A stretch of DNA of 64,000 nt from RUG14130 sp045598325 (GTDB taxonomy: Bacteria; Bacillota; Clostridia; Christensenellales; Aristaeellaceae): contig JAZLLT010000019.1 of the NCBI GenBank assembly GCA_045598325.1, forward strand, positions 20,046-84,045, in the 5' to 3' direction. This document shows, piece after piece, positions 59,075 to 64,000 of this stretch (the stretch's first letter is position 1; each line of letters opens with the position of its first letter). Made by a program: the position numbers and the translations under genes. The notes below the pieces were generated by a model, which saw only the letters and a list, made by a program, of their open reading frames with translations, was not told the origin of the DNA and made no database searches.

Positions 59075-60567
59075 TTGGAGTTACCCTTTCTTTTGGCGAG
59101 GAATGCCGTGATGCTTTTGGAGGAAAGGCTCGCGATGAGCAGTATCACGAGGATAATGGAAATGGGGGAGTCGAACACGGACAGCAGCATCCTGCCCGCG
59201 TTGTTTCCGTTCAGTTTCAGGGCGCGGATCAGATTGCTTTCGAGTAGCGGCTCCAGCACGATGCCCAGCACCACGGGACTCACGGGGTAGCCCGTGCGCT
59301 TGAGGATGTACCCCAGAACGCCGAACAGGAACATCCAGAGGATGTCGGTCACGGAATTGTTGATGGCGTAGGCGCCGATCACCGATAGGATCAGGATGAG
59401 AGGCAGGAGTACCGCCTTCGGGATCTCGATGACTTTGGTGAACAGGCGGATGCCGGTCAGGGAGAATATCATCAAAAACACCGCGGAAATGATGAGCCCC
59501 ATGACCACCAGCAGGAAGATGTCGGGCGCGGATTCGAGGAAGCCCGGACCGGGGGTCAGCCCCGCCAGCGTCAGGGCGCTGATGTAGATGGCGGTCACGG
59601 AATCACCCGGGATGCCGAGGGTCAGCATGGGCACGAACGCCCCGCCGATGGCGGCGTTGTTGGCGGTCTCGGGAGCGATGACGCCTTCCACCGCGCCCTG
59701 TCCGAAAGGAGCGGAGGGGGAGCGCACCGTGCGCCGCGCGTTGTCATAGGAAAGTAGTGCCGCGATGTCGCCGCCCGCGCCGGGGAGCGCGCCCACGAAA
59801 ATGCCGATCACCGCGCTGCGGACCGCGAGGGGCAGGTGATGCAGAAATTCGCGGAAAGTGGGACGGATTTTGCCGAGTTCCTGCCTGACCGGCGTCACGG
59901 ACAGTTTGCCCAACTGCACGAACACTTCGCTCACGCCGAACAGACCGATCATCGCTACCACGAAATTCACGCCGGAATTCAGGTAGGTGACGCCGAAGGT
60001 AAAGCGGCGTACCGAGGACAGGGCATCCATGCCGACCGTTCCGATGAGCACGCCGAGACAGGCGGAAAAGATGCCGCGGCGCAGACTCCCGCAGCCCACG
60101 CTGCCCACGGTCAAGAGACCGATGCAGGCAAGGAGCAGATAGTCCACGGAGCGGAATTTCATGGACAGACCCGATATGACGGGCGCAAGGAACAATAGGG
60201 CGAGGGCACCCAGGACCGTTCCGATGACGCTGTAAAAGGCAGCGAGGAACATGGTCTTGCCCGCCTGTCCCCTCTGCGCGAGAGGATAGCCGTCCAGACT
60301 CGTCACCACCGCCGCGGGTGCGCCGGGGATGTTGAGCAGGATGGCGCTGCGTGAGCCGCCGTACACCGCGCCCACGAATACGCCTGTCATGAGGGCGATG
60401 GCGCTGTAGGTGTCCCAGCCGAAAGTGAGCGACACGAGCAGCGAGATCGCCATCGTGGCGGAAAGCCCCGGGATGGCGCCCACATAGATGCCCAGAAAAG
60501 TGCCCAGTCCCAGAAACAGGATGAGCGCGGGCTGCTCAAAGGGCTGTAAAAGCAAAGAATAATCCAT
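59071..60567 (-). CDS. tctA: Tripartite tricarboxylate transporter, large membrane subunit (TctA)
   Basis: A 498-residue membrane protein with about 11-12 helices. TctA marks: LGLGTFLGIYVGAIPGLSATMAISLL, LLNIPGAPAAVVTSLDGYPLAQRGQAG, GALPGAGGDIAALLSYDNARR (the duplicated GxxPGxG motif) and FVPMLTLGIPGDSVTAIYISAL. With TctB and the TctC binding protein upstream it forms a secondary transporter for citrate-like acids. A 132-base repeat-bearing gap precedes it. The four-base overlap couples it to the MBL gene. Confidence 0.92.
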   Translation of the reverse strand: MDYSLLLQPFEQPALILFLGLGTFLGIYVGAIPGLSATMAISLLVSLTFGWDTYSAIALMTGVFVGAVYGGSRSAILLNIPGAPAAVVTSLDGYPLAQRGQAGKTMFLAAFYSVIGTVLGALALLFLAPVISGLSMKFRSVDYLLLACIGLLTVGSVGCGSLRRGIFSACLGVLIGTVGMDALSSVRRFTFGVTYLNSGVNFVVAMIGLFGVSEVFVQLGKLSVTPVRQELGKIRPTFREFLHHLPLAVRSAVIGIFVGALPGAGGDIAALLSYDNARRTVRSPSAPFGQGAVEGVIAPETANNAAIGGAFVPMLTLGIPGDSVTAIYISALTLAGLTPGPGFLESAPDIFLLVVMGLIISAVFLMIFSLTGIRLFTKVIEIPKAVLLPLILILSVIGAYAINNSVTDILWMFLFGVLGYILKRTGYPVSPVVLGIVLEPLLESNLIRALKLNGNNAGRMLLSVFDSPISIILVILLIASLSSKSITAFLAKRKGNSK

Positions 60568-60579
60568 GAACGCACCTGA

Positions 60580-60690
60580 TGTGTTTGGTCGGATTGGGAA
60601 AACGGGCGAGGTACGGACGAATGATATCCGCCCCTACGGGTATCGCGGGATCTGAGTCCTTACGCAGGGGAGGCTGTCACCCTTCCGCGG
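60580..60690. repeat. Intergenic repeat between tctB and tctA
   Basis: Contains TGATATCCGCCCCTACGGG (near 60621-60639), half of the palindromic repeat seen at 40692 and 63646, and AGGGGAGGCTGTCACCC (near 60665), related to the copy near 40650. It lies inside an operon. Confidence 0.55.
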
Positions 60691-60699
60691 TCCTTCGCT

Positions 60700-61116
60700 T
60701 CACCTGAAATCGATTTCCAGTCCCAGAGTGAACACGAGATAGATCAGAACGAGGGAAACGGCGGTCACGATGAGATTGCGCAAAAACTTTCCTTTGGAAA
60801 GACAGCACATGAAACCCATCAGGAAAATGCCCGCGGCGATGTAGAAGTCAAGTCCCAACCATAGCGCGAGGCAGAGCAGCGCGATGAAGCCGAGCGCGAT
60901 GAGCAGGTTCCTTACGGGAAAAGGTACCCGCTCCTCTCCGCCTTTTACCGGGAAGATGAGTTCTCCCGCGGTGCAGAGCACCATCACGGCGGAAACGACC
61001 GCCGGCATGAGTCCCGGTCCGGCAAAGGGGGGATTCCGTACTGCAATCGAGATGCTGCCCGCGAGCGCGGCAAGGGAAAACGACAGCAGAATGAGTGAAA
61101 TATACCGTTTATTCAT
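60700..61116 (-). CDS. tctB: Tripartite tricarboxylate transporter, small membrane subunit (TctB)
   Basis: A 138-residue membrane protein with four hydrophobic helices (SLILLSFSLAALAGSISIAV, GLMPAVVSAVMVLCTAG, ALGFIALLCLALWLGLDFYIAAGIFLMG and NLIVTAVSLVLIYLVF). Length and helix spacing fit TctB (DUF1468). It overlaps the TctC gene by 8 bases. Confidence 0.88.
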   Translation of the reverse strand: MNKRYISLILLSFSLAALAGSISIAVRNPPFAGPGLMPAVVSAVMVLCTAGELIFPVKGGEERVPFPVRNLLIALGFIALLCLALWLGLDFYIAAGIFLMGFMCCLSKGKFLRNLIVTAVSLVLIYLVFTLGLEIDFR

Positions 61117-62077
61117 GTTCTTCGATGGCGCCGCAGCGGATGAGGGAGGAGACGGTCACTTCACCCCAGGAGCGGATGTAATTTTCCGCTTCCTCTCCCG
61201 TATAGCCGAGCGGATTGACGGAGAGGTTGGCAAGAAGGTCCTGATATTCCGTTTTTTCAAAAGCCTTGCGGAACGCGTCCGCGAGAATGTTTACGACCGC
61301 TTCATCCGTGCCCTTTTTGACGAACACGCCGTAGAAGGGGCCCCAGGGGAGCAGTTCGGAAAACTCGGGATAGGTGTCCGTGACGGGAGGAACGCCCGGC
61401 ATGAGCGGCGCTTCCTCCGTGCTCAGCATGCACAGGTAGTCAAGGTCGCCGCTTTTCCAACTTTCCAGCCCGCTCTGGATCTTGCACGCCGTAAAGGCGC
61501 ATTCGCCCGAGAGCACCGCCGTGCGGCAGGAAGCATCGCTGTCGTAGGGGATGCAGTTGAAGGTCGCGCCGGTCACGCTGGTCAGCATGGCAGCGACTTC
61601 CCAGGGCATGCCGCCCACGCCGGTGGTGGCGCAGGTGAGGCTGCCGGGAGAAGCGAGCGCGGCGGAGATCAGCTCTTCAATGGTCCGGTAGGGACTGTCC
61701 TTGCCCACGGCGATGCCCACGGTCTCGTCGCCGATGAGCAGCACGCAGGTGAAATCTTCATAAGTAAGGTCTGATATGTCGAGCGCCTTGTACAGGCAGG
61801 GGTTTTCCGCGCCCAGAAGCAGAGTGTAGCCGTCCGCTTTCGCGTCATACACATACTGCGCACCGATGGAGCCGCTGCCGCCCGCCATGTTGCGGGGAAC
61901 GACCTTTTCGCCGAGATGCTCTTTGACCAGCGAGCAAAGGGGACGGGTGAGGGTGTCCGTGCCGCCGCCCGCGCCCCACTGGATGACTGCGGTGATCTTC
62001 TTATCGGGGTAGGACGCCGCCGAAGCACAGGAGGCAAGCAGCAGCACCGCTATTAAAAGGAAAGCAATTTTTCTCAT
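61109..62077 (-). CDS. tctC: Tripartite tricarboxylate transporter binding protein (TctC/Bug family)
   Basis: A 322-residue lipoprotein with lipobox LLASC (Cys near 17), then the Bug fold: YPDKKITAVIQWGAGGGTDTLTRPL, VPRNMAGGSGSIGAQYVY and GYTLLLGAENP, which bind a carboxylate ligand. Start set at ATG 62077 with GGAG nine bases upstream; the earlier frame to 62143 covers only leader. First gene of tctC-tctB-tctA-MBL. The ligand is probably a di- or tricarboxylate. Confidence 0.9.
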   Translation of the reverse strand: MRKIAFLLIAVLLLASCASAASYPDKKITAVIQWGAGGGTDTLTRPLCSLVKEHLGEKVVPRNMAGGSGSIGAQYVYDAKADGYTLLLGAENPCLYKALDISDLTYEDFTCVLLIGDETVGIAVGKDSPYRTIEELISAALASPGSLTCATTGVGGMPWEVAAMLTSVTGATFNCIPYDSDASCRTAVLSGECAFTACKIQSGLESWKSGDLDYLCMLSTEEAPLMPGVPPVTDTYPEFSELLPWGPFYGVFVKKGTDEAVVNILADAFRKAFEKTEYQDLLANLSVNPLGYTGEEAENYIRSWGEVTVSSLIRCGAIEEHE

Positions 62078-62208
62078 TGCATAAATCTCCATGATGGATT
62101 CTGCGTTTATTTTACCACGCGGAGGGTTGACAATACAAGCCAAAACGGTTAAAATAAACCGGATTCGGGAGAAAAACGGGCTTGCTCCGTAAAGATTTGA
62201 TAAACCCG

Positions 62209-62237
62209 TTGACAGAATCCCGTTCCTGTGTTATCAT
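62209..62237 (+). promoter_or_regulatory. Promoter of the infC operon
   Basis: -35 TTGACA (62209-62214), 17-base spacer, -10 TATCAT (62232-62237). Confidence 0.8.
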
Positions 62238-62239
62238 TG

Positions 62240-62359
62240 CATGGTCAAAGCAGAAGTTACCGCTTCTCACCCGGCGGCGTCGCCAGCCGTGGTTCGAAAT
62301 AAGTTCCGTGACGGGGACTGTATTTGTGGAGCGGTGCTATGCGCCGGTCTTTTTTTATC
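62240..62359 (+). ncRNA. infC-rpmI-rplT leader (L20-leader type attenuator)
   Basis: The ~150-base leader holds several hairpins: GAAG/CTTC near 62252-62266, a GGCGGCG-rich stem near 62273-62290, and finally GGTGC (62333-62337) with GCGCC (62341-62345), enclosed by ACTG/CGGT and followed by T7 at 62350-62356. The last is an intrinsic terminator before infC. In Firmicutes this operon is repressed by L20 binding to such a leader. The class assignment is by place and shape. Confidence 0.6.
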
Positions 62360-62391
62360 GTCCCGACTCATGTTTACGGAGGTGTGTCCCT

Positions 62392-62901
62392 ATCAACGAT
62401 CTGGTTATCAACGAAGATATCCGCGAGAAAGAAGTTCGCGTGGTAAATGAACAGGGTGAGCAACTCGGCATTATGCCCACCGTTCAGGCTCTCAGGTTGG
62501 CCGAAGAGAAGCAACTCGATCTGGTCAACATCGCTCCCAATGCCAAGCCCCCGGTATGCAAACTGATGGATTACGGCAAGTACCGCTTTGAGGCTGCAAA
62601 GAAAGAGCGGGATATCAAGAAGAATCAGAAGGTTGTTGAGACCAAGGAAGTTCGTCTTTCCGCCACCATCGAAGAGCACGACATCGATGTACGGTTCAAG
62701 CAGGCCGTCAAGTTTCTGCAGGACGGAAACAAGGTCAAGGTTTCCATCCGTTTCCGCGGACGCCAGATCGCGCACAGCGAAATCGGCGAGGAGCAGATGC
62801 TCCAGTTTGCGGAGCGCATCAAGGATTACGGTACCGTGGATAAGAAGCCGGTCGTCGAAGGCCGCAACATGACCATGATCCTGGTTCCCAAGAAGGATTA
62901 A
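62392..62901 (+). CDS. infC: Translation initiation factor IF-3 (AUC start)
   Basis: A 169-residue IF-3. The N-domain begins NDLVINEDIREKEVRVVNEQ; the NAKPPVCKLMDYGKYRFEAAKKE signature and the C-domain (VRLSATIEEHDIDVRFKQAV, FRGRQIAHSEIGEEQM) are complete. No ATG, GTG or TTG lies in frame between the leader terminator and residue 1. The only suited codon is ATC 62392, nine bases after GGAGG. Rare start codons (AUU in most bacteria) let IF-3 control its own synthesis; AUC is less common. IF-3 stops premature 30S-50S joining and checks the start codon. Confidence 0.93.
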   Translation: MNDLVINEDIREKEVRVVNEQGEQLGIMPTVQALRLAEEKQLDLVNIAPNAKPPVCKLMDYGKYRFEAAKKERDIKKNQKVVETKEVRLSATIEEHDIDVRFKQAVKFLQDGNKVKVSIRFRGRQIAHSEIGEEQMLQFAERIKDYGTVDKKPVVEGRNMTMILVPKKD

Positions 62902-62920
62902 TCAAAAGGAGGATAACCCC

Positions 62921-63118
62921 ATGCCCAAAATGAAAACCCATAAGGGCGCAGCAAAGCGTTTTAACCTTACTAAGACCGGAAAAGTCAAGCGCGCTCAGGC
63001 TTTCAAGCGCCACATCCTGACCAAGAAGCCCACCAAGCGCACCCGTAATCTTCGCAAGGCTGCCTATCTGACCAAGGTCGAAGGCCGCACCATGAAGAAA
63101 CTGATTCCCTACAAGTAA
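62921..63118 (+). CDS. rpmI: Ribosomal protein L35
   Basis: A 65-residue basic protein: MPKMKTHKGAAKRFNLTKTG, then KVKRAQAFKRHILTKKPTKR, the standard L35. AAAGGAGG is upstream. It is the middle gene of infC-rpmI-rplT. Confidence 0.97.
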   Translation: MPKMKTHKGAAKRFNLTKTGKVKRAQAFKRHILTKKPTKRTRNLRKAAYLTKVEGRTMKKLIPYK

Positions 63119-63133
63119 GGAGGACCGAGATCA

Positions 63134-63490
63134 ATGGCAAGAGTTAAGCGTGCAGTTAACGCTGTTAAGAAGCGTCGCAAGATTTTCAAACTTTCCAAAG
63201 GCTACTTTGGAGCGAAGTCCAAGCAGTACCGTGCAGCCAGTGAGCAGGTTCGCCGCTCCCTGCGCTATGCTTTCGTCGGCCGCAAGCTGAAGAAGCGTGA
63301 ATTCCGTCGTCTGTGGATCGCCCGTATCAACGCCGGCGCCCGCATGAACGGCATGAGCTACAGCACCCTGATGAACGGTCTCAAGAAGGCTAACATCGAC
63401 ATCAACCGCAAGATGCTCTCCGAGCTCGCCATCCATGACGCCGCTGCTTTCACCGCCCTGTGCGAGAAGGCAAAGGCTGCTCTGAACTAA
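63134..63490 (+). CDS. rplT: Ribosomal protein L20
   Basis: A 118-residue protein: MARVKRAVNAVKKRRKIFKL, SKGYFGAKSKQYRAASEQVR, FRRLWIARINAGARMNGMSY, the full L20 pattern. L20 assembles early on 23S rRNA and in Firmicutes represses this operon through the leader. GGAGG upstream; terminator 12 bases after the stop. Confidence 0.97.
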   Translation: MARVKRAVNAVKKRRKIFKLSKGYFGAKSKQYRAASEQVRRSLRYAFVGRKLKKREFRRLWIARINAGARMNGMSYSTLMNGLKKANIDINRKMLSELAIHDAAAFTALCEKAKAALN

Positions 63491-63502
63491 GCGAAACGGA
63501 TC

Positions 63503-63539
63503 AAAACCGGCAGGATGAAAATCCCGCCGGTTTTTCTAT
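63503..63539 (+). terminator. Terminator of the infC operon
   Basis: Stem AAAACCGGCAGGAT / ATCCCGCCGGTTTT (one mismatch) with a GAAA loop, then T-tract. Confidence 0.88.
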
Positions 63540-63594
63540 GCGGAAAAGCAGCCGCCGGAGATGAATGAGGCAGCAGGCATGTATGCCCGGATGT

Positions 63595-63690
63595 TTACTG
63601 CGGACCGGCTCTCGTCCCCGGTGGACGCCGCCGTATCGAACCCGCAGGGGGCGGATATCATCCGCCCGCCCGTCTGTCCGTTCCTCTGCT
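63595..63690. repeat. Intergenic palindromic repeat before the rRNA operon
   Basis: GGGGGCGGATATCATCCGCC at 63647-63666 equals the copy at 40692. The remaining gap up to 63790 shows no frame of interest. Confidence 0.6.
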
Positions 63691-63799
63691 TTTCCCACAA
63701 TTCCCTCCCGAAACCCGAACATTCCAATCGACTGCGTTCAAGATCCTTCCCACAGTCCCGAATTATGGGTTAAGAAACAGTAAAAGTGGAAAAAGGGTA

Positions 63800-63828
63800 T
63801 TGACAGAATGGGGGAAGTGTTGTATTAT
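63800..63828 (+). promoter_or_regulatory. rRNA operon promoter
   Basis: -35 TTGACA (63800-63805), 17-base spacer, -10 TATTAT (63823-63828). The A-rich stretch just upstream (63771-63795) may be an UP element. The ~150-base leader contains ACCTTGAAAACGATACAGAG, like rRNA leaders and spacers of other Firmicutes. Confidence 0.8.
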
Positions 63829-63977
63829 ATGCAGGCTGTCGCGAAAAAAACGACGGCGCGGACCTTGAAAACGATACAGAGAACAAGTACAGCGAAAGAC
63901 AGTTAATTCTGAGAGAAATGAGTGAAACGCATTCAAGCCGAGCGTGTTGGCGCACGGGAGGCGAGGATGTAAGGATT

Positions 63978-64000
63978 AAACGCAAGAGTTTGATCCTGGC
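63978..64000 (+). rRNA. rrs: 16S ribosomal RNA, 5' end (cut by window end)
   Basis: AGAGTTTGATCCTGGC at 63985-64000 is the universal 5' segment of 16S rRNA. Counting back as in E. coli puts nucleotide 1 near 63978. Only about 23 bases lie in the window. Confidence 0.93.

Noticed and set aside
62370..62450. ATG at 62370 as the infC start
   Set aside because: It is in another frame and reads through unrelated residues; IF-3 likeness is only in the frame of ATC 62392.
1..64000. CRISPR array or cas genes to go with the CARF nuclease
   Set aside because: No regularly spaced direct repeats and no Cas protein motifs were seen on either strand.

Overview
The window looks like a chromosomal segment of an uncultured, GC-rich gut-type bacterium of the class Clostridia (Firmicutes). 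This is inferred from an IspH-ribosomal protein S1 fusion, BMP and DUF3798 solute-binding proteins with near-identical signal peptides, a spoIIIJ/jag-type yidC operon and GGAGG ribosome-binding sites. Genus cannot be fixed. Apart from a restriction-modification island the segment reads as core genome. No phage, transposase, CRISPR array or cas gene was seen.

Layout. 1-5.6 kb: end of a GH38 alpha-mannosidase, an MBL-fold hydrolase, glycerol kinase, a Gfo/Idh oxidoreductase and a methyltransferase. 5.6-12 kb: an EEP phosphatase/nuclease, a heterodimeric ABC exporter and an ABC-F ATPase. 12-16.4 kb: a Card1-like CARF-nuclease translationally coupled to an AI-2E family transporter, then ispH-rpsA. 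16.5-19.5 kb: a type II restriction-modification island (controller protein, endonuclease, convergent C5 methyltransferase) with a palindromic C-box. 19.5-27.6 kb: an ABCG-like transporter, pgi, an SPFH protein behind a yybP-ykoY (Mn2+) type riboswitch, a methyltransferase remnant, and a copper ATPase with a CopZ-like domain fused to its end. 27.7-33.2 kb: a BMP-type nucleoside ABC transporter behind PurBox sequences. 33.3-37.5 kb: a frameshifted regulator, a degenerate polysaccharide deacetylase, a frameshifted sugar isomerase, and an FRG protein coupled to an ACT protein. 37.5-41.2 kb: an amino-acid ABC transporter behind ArgR-type boxes, and thioredoxin. 41.2-47.6 kb: a DUF3798 ABC transporter. 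47.7-52.4 kb: a DUF4153 membrane protein, a purine permease and a MATE exporter. 52.8-55.6 kb: rpmH-rnpA-yidD-yidC-jag. 55.9-62.1 kb: an RpiR regulator, a flavoprotein, a secreted MBL protein and a tripartite tricarboxylate transporter. 62.2-64 kb: infC-rpmI-rplT with an unusual AUC start, then a 16S rRNA gene cut by the window end.

The dominant theme is uptake. Four solute-binding-protein systems are present (purine nucleoside, amino acid, DUF3798 ligand, tricarboxylate), and the three ABC systems have a hairpin between the binding-protein gene and the rest of the operon. The most distinctive items are the CARF nuclease without CRISPR, the riboswitch-SPFH unit, the CopA-CopZ fusion with an internal start, the C-box restriction island and the AUC-started infC. 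Palindromic intergenic repeats recur at five places. All promoter, operator and RNA calls come from reading motifs by eye; no homology search or folding program was run.
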